Assembly: GCA_015259105.1 (NCBI GenBank)
Contig: JABZGZ010000029.1
Span: 1-12,575, forward strand
Reading direction: 5' to 3'
DNA: 12,575 nt
DNA from: Atopobium sp.
GTDB taxonomy: Bacteria > Actinomycetota > Coriobacteriia > Coriobacteriales > Atopobiaceae
Shown here: piece after piece, positions 5,758 to 12,575 of the stretch
How positions within the stretch are numbered: the first letter of the stretch is position 1
Layout: every line of letters begins with the position of its first letter
Position numbers and translations under genes: made by a program
Notes under the pieces: model-generated
What the model was told of the DNA's origin: nothing
The model's input: the letters and a program-made list of their open reading frames with translations, nothing else
Database searches by the model: none

Positions 5758-5800
5758 AAAAGAGCCGGTTACCTGGGTTTTAGGTAACCGGCTCTTGCTT
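5757..5800 (-). terminator. Strong Rho-independent terminator of adhE
   Basis: AAGAGCCGGTTACCT (5760-5774) and AGGTAACCGGCTCTT (5782-5796) form a perfect 15-bp stem with loop GGGTTTT. On the - strand the stem is followed by TTTTGTTAG, a typical U tract, so it ends adhE transcripts. On the + strand GCTTTGTGCTTT follows, so it may also stop transcripts from the convergent gene. Confidence 0.9.
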
Positions 5801-5812
5801 TGTGCTTTACGC

Positions 5813-5871
5813 GCTTCGCGGTGGGCGCTCCGAGGCGGACGTGCTAGCGACGCGGTGCGCGGGTGCGAGGA
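5813..5871. repeat. GC-rich patch after the adhE stop, related to the mutT patch
   Basis: This 59-base stretch between the adhE stop and its terminator is much GC-richer than its surroundings. GACGCG (5849-5854), a 3-nt spacer and CGCGGGTGCGAG (5858-5869) match GACGCG (2349-2354), a 4-nt spacer and CGCGGGTGCGAG (2359-2370) beyond mutT, in the same + strand orientation. It has no coding potential on either strand that I trust. A dispersed intergenic repeat is the best reading. Confidence 0.5.
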
Positions 5872-8490
5872 TTAGTCCTCGTAGAAACCTGGCTCGCGAC
5901 CGTAGTAAGCATCCAGGTAGAGCTCGCGGAGCTCGGAGACAAGTGGGTAGCGTGGGTTTGCGCCAGTGCACTGGTCATCGAATGCCTGCTCAGACATCTC
6001 GTCCAGGGTATCGAGGAAGTACTTCTCATCTACGCCGTAATCCTTGATGGTCTCCTTGACGCCGATGTATGCCTTGAGCTCCTCAATCTTCTTAACGAAG
6101 TTCTCAAAGACCTCACGGTCATCCTTACCGGTAACACCGCAGAAACGACCTGCCTCAGCATAACGTGCAAGAGTGTGTGGGTGATCGTACTGTGGGAAAG
6201 TACCCATCTTTGTTGGGCGCTCAGCTGCGTTGTAGCGCATAACGCGAGTAAGGATAACTGCGTTTGCCCAACCGTGTGGAATGTGGTGGAAAGCGCCCAG
6301 CTTGTGAGCCATGGAGTGGTTGATACCAAGGAACGCATTAGCAAATGCAAGACCACCCAGGCAGGAAGCATTTGCCATGTGATCGCGTGCCTCAACATCG
6401 TTTGGATTGTCATAAGCACGTGGCAAGTACTCAAAGACAAGTTTCATGCCGCGAAGAGCCATGCCATCTGTGTAGTCAGATGCCATCATGGAGACAAATG
6501 CCTCGAGGCAGTGAGTAAGGACGTCGATACCAGAAGCAGAGGTCAGGCCCTTAGGCTGGCTCATCATGTTGTCGGTATCAACGATTGCCATGTTAGGCAG
6601 CAACTCGTAGTCTGCAAGTGGGTACTTAACGCCGTTGTCAGCATCAGTGATGATGGCAAATGGAGTTACCTCGGAACCGGTACCAGAAGAGGTTGGGATT
6701 GCAACGAAGAATGCCTTGTTGCCCATCTTAGGATAGTTGTAGACACGCTTACGGATATCCAAGAAGTCCGCTGCCATGTCCTCAAACTTCTCCTCTGGGT
6801 TCTCGTACATAGACCACATAATCTTACCTGCGTCCATAGCAGAACCGCCGCCGATTGCGATGATGCAGTCTGGCTCGAAGGAGCGAATGCGTGCTACACC
6901 CTCAAGAGCGCACTGAAGGGTTGGATCTGGAGCAACATCCCAGAATGAAGAGTGAACAATGCCCAGGGAATCCAGGGTCTCCTCGATAGTCTTGGTGAAG
7001 CCACTCTTGTATAGGAACTGGTCTGTGACAATGAAGACGCGCTTCTTGTTATAGACCTCTTTGAGCTCACGGAGAGCAAGAGGCATGCAGCCCCTCTTGA
7101 AGTAGACCTTCTCAGGTACACGAAGCCAAAGCATATTCTCTTGCCTCTCTGCAACAGACTTGTAGTTAAGCAGGTGCTGTGGGCCAACGTTGCCGGAGAC
7201 GGAGTTGCCGCCCCAGGTACCGCAGCCAAGGGTTAGGGATGGAGCCATCTTGAAGTTGTAGAGGTCTCCAATGCCACCCTGAGAGGAAGGAGTATTGATC
7301 AGGATACGGCAGGTCTTCATTGCCTCCTGATGCTTAGCAATCTTCTCTTTCTCGTTAATGTTGACGTAAAGAGAGCTAGTGTGACCGTAGCCACCATCAG
7401 CAACAAGACGCTCAGCCTTAGCAATAGCCTCGTCAAAAGTCTTTGCACGATACATACCAAGAACTGGAGAGAGCTTCTCGTGAGCCATCTCTTCTGAAGG
7501 CTCAACAGAGGTTACCTCACCAATAAGAACCTTGGTCTTCTCTGGAACATCAACACCAGCGGTCTTTGCAATAAAGTGAGCAGACTTACCAACAATACCT
7601 GCGTTAACAGCACCGTTAACGATGACGGTCTTACGGACAGCGTCAAGCTCTTTGCCCTGGAGGAAGTAGCAGCCACGATCAGCAAACTCCTTCTTAACCT
7701 GGTCATATACGCTGTCAAGAACGGTAACAGACTGCTCGGAAGCGCAAATCATACCGTTGTCGAACGTCTTGGAGTGGATGATGGAGCTAACTGCAAGCTT
7801 GATGTCTGCAGTATCGTCGATGATAACAGGAGTGTTACCAGGTCCAACGCCCAGAGCTGGCTTACCAGAAGAGTAAGCTGCGTTAACCATACCTGGACCA
7901 CCGGTTGCCAGGATAATGTCAGCATTGCTCATGACTGCTGCAGTCATATCAATGGTAGGAGCTGGTACCCAGTCGATAATACCCTTGGGGCAGCCGGCCT
8001 TCTCGGCAGCATCGCGAACAATACGAGCAGCAGCAATAGTGCACTCTTTAGCGCGTGGGTGTGGGGAAATAATAATGGCGTTTCTTGTCTTCAGGGCAAG
8101 AAGTGTCTTGAAAATTGCGGTAGAAGTTGGGTTAGTAGTTGGAATAACTGCAGCTACGATACCCATTGGCTCGGCTACAACTCGATAACCTGCAGCTGGA
8201 TCATCCTCTACAACACCACAGGTCTTCATGTCCTTATACTTGTTGTAAATGTACTCTGCTGCGTAATGGTTCTTGATAACCTTGTCTTCCATTACACCCA
8301 TGCCAGTTTCTTCAACTGCCATGCGAGCAAGAGGGATACGATTTTTCTCGGCCGCAAGAGCAGCTTCATAGAAAATCTTATCGACCTGCTCCTGAGTGAA
8401 TGTTGCAAACTCTGCCTGTGCCTCACGCATCTCTTCGAGGCGCTTGAGCAAAGTATCAACATCCTCAATTTGAGTAGCCTTCTTTGCCAT
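5872..8490 (-). CDS. adhE: Bifunctional acetaldehyde/alcohol dehydrogenase AdhE
   Basis: An 872-residue fusion (E. coli AdhE has 891) that reduces acetyl-CoA to acetaldehyde and then ethanol, regenerating two NAD+; it forms cytoplasmic spirosomes in known cases. The N-terminal CoA-acylating aldehyde dehydrogenase has GPGNTP (216-221) and catalytic C249 in FDNGMICASEQ. After the linker (about 440-460) comes the iron-dependent alcohol dehydrogenase with GGGS (547-550), IPTSSGTGSEVTPF (598-611) and the four metal ligands D656, H660, H725 and H739 (SGIDVLTH and NHSMAHKLGAFHHIPHG). No key residue is missing. The start ATG (8488-8490) has AAGGGG at 8496-8501. Strong, even codon bias suggests high expression. 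It has its own extended -10 promoter and a strong terminator, so it is likely a single-gene unit. A Rex-type redox operator was looked for upstream and not found. Confidence 0.97.
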   Translation of the reverse strand: MAKKATQIEDVDTLLKRLEEMREAQAEFATFTQEQVDKIFYEAALAAEKNRIPLARMAVEETGMGVMEDKVIKNHYAAEYIYNKYKDMKTCGVVEDDPAAGYRVVAEPMGIVAAVIPTTNPTSTAIFKTLLALKTRNAIIISPHPRAKECTIAAARIVRDAAEKAGCPKGIIDWVPAPTIDMTAAVMSNADIILATGGPGMVNAAYSSGKPALGVGPGNTPVIIDDTADIKLAVSSIIHSKTFDNGMICASEQSVTVLDSVYDQVKKEFADRGCYFLQGKELDAVRKTVIVNGAVNAGIVGKSAHFIAKTAGVDVPEKTKVLIGEVTSVEPSEEMAHEKLSPVLGMYRAKTFDEAIAKAERLVADGGYGHTSSLYVNINEKEKIAKHQEAMKTCRILINTPSSQGGIGDLYNFKMAPSLTLGCGTWGGNSVSGNVGPQHLLNYKSVAERQENMLWLRVPEKVYFKRGCMPLALRELKEVYNKKRVFIVTDQFLYKSGFTKTIEETLDSLGIVHSSFWDVAPDPTLQCALEGVARIRSFEPDCIIAIGGGSAMDAGKIMWSMYENPEEKFEDMAADFLDIRKRVYNYPKMGNKAFFVAIPTSSGTGSEVTPFAIITDADNGVKYPLADYELLPNMAIVDTDNMMSQPKGLTSASGIDVLTHCLEAFVSMMASDYTDGMALRGMKLVFEYLPRAYDNPNDVEARDHMANASCLGGLAFANAFLGINHSMAHKLGAFHHIPHGWANAVILTRVMRYNAAERPTKMGTFPQYDHPHTLARYAEAGRFCGVTGKDDREVFENFVKKIEELKAYIGVKETIKDYGVDEKYFLDTLDEMSEQAFDDQCTGANPRYPLVSELRELYLDAYYGREPGFYED

Positions 8491-8523
8491 AAAATCCCCT
8501 TCTGTTTAGGAACATTACTTCAA

Positions 8524-8532
8524 ATTATACCA
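8524..8532 (-). promoter_or_regulatory. Extended -10 promoter of adhE
   Basis: On the - strand TGGTATAAT is a perfect extended -10 (TG, one base, consensus TATAAT), about 34 bases before the adhE start codon. No good -35 is seen 16-18 bp upstream, which fits an extended -10 promoter. It lies just past the stop of the PLP-fold gene (8558-8560), so adhE can be expressed independently of thrS. Confidence 0.7.
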
Positions 8533-8557
8533 AGGTCTGCTAAACAAGTGCTTACCG

Positions 8558-9382
8558 TTAACCGAGTCTCTCAAAATTTATAATCTGCGTTCTGGCGTCT
8601 TCATCCGTTGCTGTAAATCTATGCCATTCACCTGGCGATTCTTTCCACGTGTAATCCACGTACGGGCCAAATCCACCCACCAACTGCGATGTTGCGCGCA
8701 CAAAGTTTGGGTCCGTCTTGAGACCCGGATAGCGCACCGCCTCGACGCGCGGATGGCACGCCAGATACGCGGCAACCACCTGCGCCGCGTCGCTTGCCGC
8801 GTGGCGAGAAACCCGTGCACTCGCCTGCTCTTCCGTTCCCGTGGCAGAAACCGTCACGTCCTCTGCAGAACACGCCTTGGCTTCAACCGCCTCTGCTACC
8901 CAAGGTATGCAGCACTTCCGCATGCACACGACAACATATCCCGGCACCCGAGCGTCCTCGGCTACTGCGATCTCTGCTCCCAAACGGCACGCGGGGCTGA
9001 ACTCGGCACCAATCGTGCGCACATCCACCACAAGCAGCTCCCCTGCTGCAGCTCTACCCTTGATGTCGCATACCTCAACAGGTACGCCAGCAAGCGGCTC
9101 CACGACGCTTGCTCCGCCTGCGATCAGTGTGGCGAGAAGTTCGTCTACATATGAAACAGGGACAAGCCGCGCACGGCCTGTCCCTGTCATTTTTACGTAT
9201 TCAGCTACAACCTCGGTCGCGGTTTGCGTCGCATCGCCTGCGGTTTGCGTAACGTCGTCAATTGCGGTTTGCGTAACGTCGTCGATTGCGCCGACACTCT
9301 TCGTGCCACCTGCGCCATCCTGTGCGGCACCGCACGTAACCCGTACTTTGTCTGAAGCCTTTTTAACCAACGCGCTCAGCAT
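8558..9382 (-). CDS. Divergent Cys/Met-metabolism PLP-fold protein, probably without the catalytic lysine
   Basis: The 274-residue frame starts at an ATG (9382-9380) that overlaps the thrS end by 20 nt, so it is probably translated by coupling; AAAGAGA precedes it as a weak ribosome binding site. A later ATG at 9190 would give a 210-residue protein without the repeats. Residues from about 65 on follow a cystathionine gamma-synthase/O-acetylhomoserine sulfhydrylase-type enzyme: LLVVDVRTIGAEFSPACRLGAEIAVAED resembles the DNTFATP...GADIVVHS region, and RHAASDAAQVVAAYLACHPRVEAVRYPGL with LVGGFGPYVDY matches the C-terminal domain. The SATKYxxGH lysine segment is replaced by AEDARVPGYVVV, with no lysine. 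Members usually have about 390 residues. The N-terminus carries AIDDVTQT repeats. Base composition is more GC-rich than flanking genes. A pseudoenzyme or decaying homologue is inferred; function is unknown. Confidence 0.6.
   Translation of the reverse strand: MLSALVKKASDKVRVTCGAAQDGAGGTKSVGAIDDVTQTAIDDVTQTAGDATQTATEVVAEYVKMTGTGRARLVPVSYVDELLATLIAGGASVVEPLAGVPVEVCDIKGRAAAGELLVVDVRTIGAEFSPACRLGAEIAVAEDARVPGYVVVCMRKCCIPWVAEAVEAKACSAEDVTVSATGTEEQASARVSRHAASDAAQVVAAYLACHPRVEAVRYPGLKTDPNFVRATSQLVGGFGPYVDYTWKESPGEWHRFTATDEDARTQIINFERLG
9218..9286 (-). repeat. 24-bp tandem repeat inside the PLP-fold gene
   Basis: TGCGGTTTGCGTAACGTCGT begins two adjacent 24-bp units, 9239-9262 (ending CAAT) and 9263-9286 (ending CGAT), which differ at one base. 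A third, diverged 21-bp unit lies at 9218-9238. On the - strand they code AIDDVTQT twice and then AGDATQT. Unit lengths are multiples of three, so copy-number change would keep the frame. Confidence 0.85.
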
Positions 9383-11129
9383 TCTCTTTGACAACCTGAG
9401 CAATGAACTCATCAAGCTCTGCGACATGAGTCTCGTTGGAGCGGTCGCGAACAGAAATGTTTCTAGCCTCAACCTCCTGCTCACCAAGGATGAGCATATA
9501 AGGAACACGATCAAGTGAGCGAGCCTCACGAATCTTATAGCCGATCTTCTCGTCACGGTCGTCAACCTTAACGCGAATACCAGCAGCTGCGAGCTTCTCG
9601 GCAACCTCATGAGCATAAGGGCGAGACTTCTCAGAAACAGGAAGAACCTTGACCTGGCATGGGCTCAGCCAGACAGGGAACTTGCCTTCGTAGTTCTCGG
9701 TCAGAATACCAATAAAGCGCTCGAAGGAACCAAAGCCAGCGCGGTGAATCATAATTGGCTGCTTCTTGGTGCCGTCGGAGTCAATGTACTCAAGCTGGAA
9801 GTTGTGAGGCAGCTGGAAGTCAAGCTGGATGGTGCCGCATTGCCAAGAGCGACCAAGGCAGTCGGTCAGATGGAAGTCAATCTTAGGACCGTAGAACGCA
9901 CCGTCGCCCTCGTTAACCACGTACTCAATGCCCATAGACTCAAGCGCATCGCGCAGACCCTGCTCAGCGCGCTCCCAATCCTCGTCAGAACCCATAGAAT
10001 CCTCTGGGCGCGTAGAAAGCTCAACGCGGTATGGGAAGCCAAACTGTGCATAGTAAGCAGTGATGAGGTGAGATGCATCCGTGACCTGCTCAGTAATCTG
10101 ATCAGGGCGGATAAAGAGGTGTGCATCGTCCTGAGTAAACTCACGGACGCGGAACAGACCGTGCAGAGCACCCTTCATCTCGTAACGGTGATCAAGACCA
10201 GCCTCAGCCAGCTTCATAGGAAGATCCCTATAAGAACGTGGCTTGGACTTGTAAATCAAGCATGCACCAGGGCAGTTCATAGGCTTAATGGCAAAGTCCT
10301 CTTCATCTACCGTGGTGGTGTACATATTCTCTTTGTAGTGATCCCAGTGACCAGAAGTCTCCCAAAGGGAACGCGAGAGGATCAGTGGAGTCTGAACCTC
10401 CTGATAACCAAAGCGAGCCTGCATCTCATGCCAGTAATCGGTCAGAGCGTTACGAAGAGCCATACCGTTTGGAAGCCAGAATGGAGAACCTGGACCAAAG
10501 TCGGACATCATGAAGAGCTCCATCTCGCGGCCAATCTTCCTGTGGTCGCGCTTCTCGGCCTCTTCAATCATCTTGAGATACTGAGCAAGCTCATCTTTGG
10601 AACCAAACGCAACACCATAAATTCTGGTGAGCATCTTGTTGTTCTTATCGGCCTTCCAATACGCACCAGAAATGCTGGTCAGCTTAAAAGCCTTAACACC
10701 CTTGGTGTAGAGCATGTGAGGACCAACGCACATGTCAACATATTCACCCTGCTTGTAGAAGGTGATGTGTGCGTCAGGAGCAAGATCGCCAATATGCTCA
10801 ACCTTGTAAGACTCGCCGCGCTCCTTCATGTAGGCAATAGCCTCATCACGAGGAAGCTCAAACGTCTCAATCTTGAGGTTCTCTTTGACAATCTTCTTCA
10901 TCTCAGCTTCGATAGCTGGGAAATCATCCTCATTAACCTTGGTGTCTCCAAGATCAACGTCATAGTAGAAACCATTTTCGGTTGCTGGACCATAGGCAAA
11001 CTGTGCGTGTGGGTACAGACGCTTCAAAGCCTGAGCAAGCAGGTGAGCTGCGTCATGACGAATTACCTCAAGCTCTTCAGCTGGATTGTTAATCTCGCCA
11101 ACATGGCCGTCGTTATATAAAACCTTCAT
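9363..11129 (-). CDS. thrS: Threonyl-tRNA synthetase lacking the TGS domain
   Basis: A 588-residue class II synthetase that charges tRNA-Thr and edits Ser-tRNA-Thr. Numbering runs 48 behind E. coli ThrRS over the editing domain: H25, H29, C134 and H138 equal the four editing residues H73, H77, C182 and H186. The catalytic core has the zinc ligands C286 (MNCPG), H337 (DDAHLF) and H462 (IHRAGFGSFER), and motif 2 in RYEMKGALHGLFRVREF. The anticodon domain starts near WLSPCQVKVLP (487-497). What is missing is the N-terminal TGS domain (about the first 60 residues of E. coli ThrRS): only some 24 residues precede the editing domain. ATG 11127-11129 has GAGAGG upstream, and an in-frame TGA four codons before it rules out extension. 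The PLP-fold gene overlaps the end. No T-box is seen in the leader. Confidence 0.97.
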   Translation of the reverse strand: MKVLYNDGHVGEINNPAEELEVIRHDAAHLLAQALKRLYPHAQFAYGPATENGFYYDVDLGDTKVNEDDFPAIEAEMKKIVKENLKIETFELPRDEAIAYMKERGESYKVEHIGDLAPDAHITFYKQGEYVDMCVGPHMLYTKGVKAFKLTSISGAYWKADKNNKMLTRIYGVAFGSKDELAQYLKMIEEAEKRDHRKIGREMELFMMSDFGPGSPFWLPNGMALRNALTDYWHEMQARFGYQEVQTPLILSRSLWETSGHWDHYKENMYTTTVDEEDFAIKPMNCPGACLIYKSKPRSYRDLPMKLAEAGLDHRYEMKGALHGLFRVREFTQDDAHLFIRPDQITEQVTDASHLITAYYAQFGFPYRVELSTRPEDSMGSDEDWERAEQGLRDALESMGIEYVVNEGDGAFYGPKIDFHLTDCLGRSWQCGTIQLDFQLPHNFQLEYIDSDGTKKQPIMIHRAGFGSFERFIGILTENYEGKFPVWLSPCQVKVLPVSEKSRPYAHEVAEKLAAAGIRVKVDDRDEKIGYKIREARSLDRVPYMLILGEQEVEARNISVRDRSNETHVAELDEFIAQVVKENAERVG

Positions 11130-11168
11130 GTAAACCTCTCAGAGGTAGCTACTCATAGAAACAGGCGC

Positions 11169-11209
11169 GGCGTCTACTCTGCTCACACGGGAGCTTAGGA
11201 GCAGACGCC
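11169..11209 (-). promoter_or_regulatory. Leader hairpin upstream of thrS, with alternative pairings
   Basis: GGCGTCT (11169-11175) pairs with AGACGCC (11203-11209), and GCTC (11181-11184) with GAGC (11199-11202), leaving ACTCT bulged and a 14-base loop. A different pairing uses TCTGCTC (11178-11184) with GAGCAGA (11199-11205), or a short GCTC-acacgg-GAGC hairpin (11181-11194). It lies 40-80 bases before the thrS start and could be a leader regulator or a weak terminator of the zinc-ribbon gene; the T run after it is poor. The T-box word GGTGGNACCGCG is absent. Confidence 0.4.
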
Positions 11210-11265
11210 TACATAGTCTCTGTTGTAAAACACCAGATTGCCATCATAAAGAACAAAACCAAACG

Positions 11266-11697
11266 TTATTGAATGCGAGTACGGCAGTAAGGGCAAACCT
11301 TCCAGTCTGCATTCAGTGGACGATGGCATGTTGGGCAAACGTTTCTAACCTGCGTATTGCAGATTGGGCACACGATAAAATCGCGGTCGATTGGGGCGGA
11401 GCACTTAGGGCAGATGCCGTAGTGAGAAAGCTGGTGCTCACGAAGGGCAATATCAAGGTCCTGCTCCTCGCGGTCAATGAGGTAGCTGCTTGGACGCAAA
11501 ATAACGTATGCAAGCAGACCAACAACAGGAACAACAGAAATGACTGCCCACATCCACCAAGGCTCTGCGCCACGACGCTGAGCATCGCGAATAACGTAGA
11601 TGATAGAAAGGATATAAAGCATTACGACGCAAATAACCATGAGGTAAATAACCATACGTACCTCAGGTGTAATAATCTGATCAAGAATCTCCTGCAT
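11266..11697 (-). CDS. Two-helix membrane protein with a double zinc ribbon
   Basis: A 143-residue protein. Two membrane helices lie at about 14-36 and 47-67, joined by the loop YVIRDAQRRGAEPWW and followed by LLAYVILRPS; this looks like the phospholipase-D N-terminal-type (PLDc_N-like) hairpin common in small membrane proteins. The C-terminal part holds eight cysteines in four CxxC pairs, C96/C99, C110/C113, C121/C124 and C135/C138, giving two zinc ribbons of the DZANK type, most likely cytoplasmic. I set the start at ATG 11695-11697 because AAGGGG (11705-11710) lies seven bases upstream; an ATG 60 bases earlier lacks a ribosome binding site and would add a basic N-terminus. It sits between folC and thrS on the same strand. 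Function is unknown; it may scaffold or sense at the membrane. The family match is from motifs only. Confidence 0.75.
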   Translation of the reverse strand: MQEILDQIITPEVRMVIYLMVICVVMLYILSIIYVIRDAQRRGAEPWWMWAVISVVPVVGLLAYVILRPSSYLIDREEQDLDIALREHQLSHYGICPKCSAPIDRDFIVCPICNTQVRNVCPTCHRPLNADWKVCPYCRTRIQ

Positions 11698-11783
11698 CTG
11701 ACAGCCCCTTCTGCTGGCCTTTTGTTCTCTCCTAAATCGTACGACAAACTGCCTCAAAAATGAGCGAAATGTCGCAGATAAAT

Positions 11784-12575
11784 TTATTTTACCAAAGCAT
11801 CGCTAAATTGTGCAGCAACCTCGCCAGCAAGTGAAATTGTTCCACATGCCACAAAGCCCTTCTCGCGCAAGGCGTCCACTGCCTCAGGGACGCTTTTGTA
11901 GACCGCTATCACGTTGGCGCCGCAGGCTTTGTACAGCTCAGCAAGCTCTTCTGCATCCATGGCGCGCTCGTTATCTGTCTGGGTTACCGCCACCTCAGGG
12001 AACTCATTGGCGAGAAGTTCTGCGATGCCCTTAACATCTTTATCTGCAAAAACTGCAGTCAAAAGCATGGGGCGGTTGGCAACTTCTGGCTCAATTGAGC
12101 GGATAGCAGTTAAGAATGTCTCGATTGACTGAGGGTTGTGGGCTGCGTCGATAAGCACTAAAGGCTTAGGCTGAAGCAGTTGGAACCTGCCGGGTGTAGG
12201 GCACCTAGTTGTGGAGAAAAACGCTTTCTCCGCATCAAGTGGACGACCAAGAAAATCCTCAGCTAAGCAGGTTGCCAGGGCAATATTTGCTGCCTGATAG
12301 CTTGGTTTAAGTGCGGCAAGATCCTCGTAGGTTGCACGCGGCGTCACAACCGTAAGCTCAAGCGGAAAACCGATGCTCTTAGGCTTTTTGGTAATGAAGA
12401 AATGCGCGTGAGGCAGCTCTGGATGATCAGACGACTGACCAGCAGAAACCTCTCCCTCAACGTCTTCTGCCTTGTCAGCTACAAGAAGAGTTGGGACAAC
12501 GCCCGCAGAAGCTGCTTGGGACAAAAATACGTCCTGGACGCTCTGAGGAGTTGTCGTTCCCACACCAAGCACGCA
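11784..12575 (-). CDS. folC: Folylpolyglutamate synthase/dihydrofolate synthase, C-terminal part (partial)
   Basis: The frame is open at the window edge, so the N-terminal ATP-binding half (with the P-loop) lies outside and only about 264 codons are seen. FolC is an ATP-dependent Mur-ligase-family enzyme that adds glutamate to dihydropteroate and/or folates in the cytoplasm. Family signs are LKPSYQAANIALA, equal to the usual GxHQxxNAxxA stretch; PGRFQ just before the last domain; and VLIDAAHNPQS, the hallmark DGAHNP motif with Ala for Gly, followed by a Rossmann-like C-terminal domain that ends AAQFSDALVK. A GTG near the edge is not a real start. Between its stop and the next gene there are only 86 bases, with no strong terminator, so folC may be cotranscribed with the zinc-ribbon gene. 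It belongs to the same folate pathway as thyA and dfrA in this window but lies on the other strand. Confidence 0.9.
   Translation of the reverse strand, partial: CVLGVGTTTPQSVQDVFLSQAASAGVVPTLLVADKAEDVEGEVSAGQSSDHPELPHAHFFITKKPKSIGFPLELTVVTPRATYEDLAALKPSYQAANIALATCLAEDFLGRPLDAEKAFFSTTRCPTPGRFQLLQPKPLVLIDAAHNPQSIETFLTAIRSIEPEVANRPMLLTAVFADKDVKGIAELLANEFPEVAVTQTDNERAMDAEELAELYKACGANVIAVYKSVPEAVDALREKGFVACGTISLAGEVAAQFSDALVK

Noticed and set aside
8490..8560. Rex redox operator ahead of adhE
   Set aside because: No TTGTGAAnnnnTTCACAA-like palindrome is present. TTGTTTAGCAG is too distant.
5863..8583. Two long + strand frames (5863-6948 and 7576-8583) across adhE
   Set aside because: Both are antisense shadows of AdhE, rich in Cys and Val with no domain signs or ribosome binding sites.
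8621..9518. Several + strand frames over the PLP-fold gene
   Set aside because: The - strand frame has real PLP-family motifs. The + strand frames are Arg/His/Ser-rich, as expected for shadows of GC-rich DNA.
9609..11120. Long open frame of 503 codons on the + strand across thrS
   Set aside because: It is antisense to a fully recognisable ThrRS, has no family motifs, and arises from the codon bias of the real gene.
11130..11265. T-box riboswitch ahead of thrS
   Set aside because: The conserved T-box sequence is absent and the leader of about 136 nt is too short for the usual form.

Overview
The window looks like chromosomal DNA of a low-to-mid GC anaerobic actinobacterium, most likely class Coriobacteriia (Atopobium/Lancefieldella/Olsenella-like). 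This placement is inferred from gene content: AdhE-type ethanol fermentation, a thyA-dfrA folate pair, and an AbiEi/DUF559-like lone protein of a type I associate with this class. No rRNA, tRNA or phylogenetic marker settles it, so the genus is only a guess. No CRISPR array, tRNA, intact insertion sequence or prophage was seen.

Layout. Bases 1-5528 run on the + strand: the 3' end of an unrecognised gene; a CmpB-like membrane protein with a long repeat-helix tail; an acyl-ACP thioesterase followed after 1 nt by a MutT-type Nudix hydrolase; a GC-rich repeat patch; a small one-helix membrane protein; thymidylate synthase (thyA) and dihydrofolate reductase (dfrA); then a regulatory-looking intergenic region and a lone AT-rich gene for a 347-residue AbiEi/DUF559-like protein. 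Bases 5529-5871 form a convergent intergenic region with an imperfect inverted repeat, a strong terminator hairpin and more GC-rich repeat sequence. From 5872 to the end all genes are on the - strand. Read in the transcription direction they are folC (partial), a membrane zinc-ribbon protein, thrS, a divergent Cys/Met-metabolism PLP-fold protein overlapping thrS by 20 nt, and adhE, which has its own extended -10 promoter.

How the genes fit together. thyA and dfrA form the usual cycle: thymidylate synthase oxidises methylene-THF to DHF and DHFR restores THF. FolC, at the far end, polyglutamylates the folate. MutT cleans the nucleotide pool. AdhE is a core fermentative enzyme that regenerates NAD+ from acetyl-CoA. 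ThrRS has intact catalytic and editing sites but has lost its N-terminal TGS domain.

The least ordinary parts are the PLP-fold protein behind thrS, which seems to lack the Schiff-base lysine and carries an in-frame 24-bp tandem repeat; the lone AbiEi/DUF559-like gene with 11-bp-spaced direct repeats at its promoter; and the hendecad/heptad tail on the CmpB-like protein. I see no multi-gene system that is clearly new.
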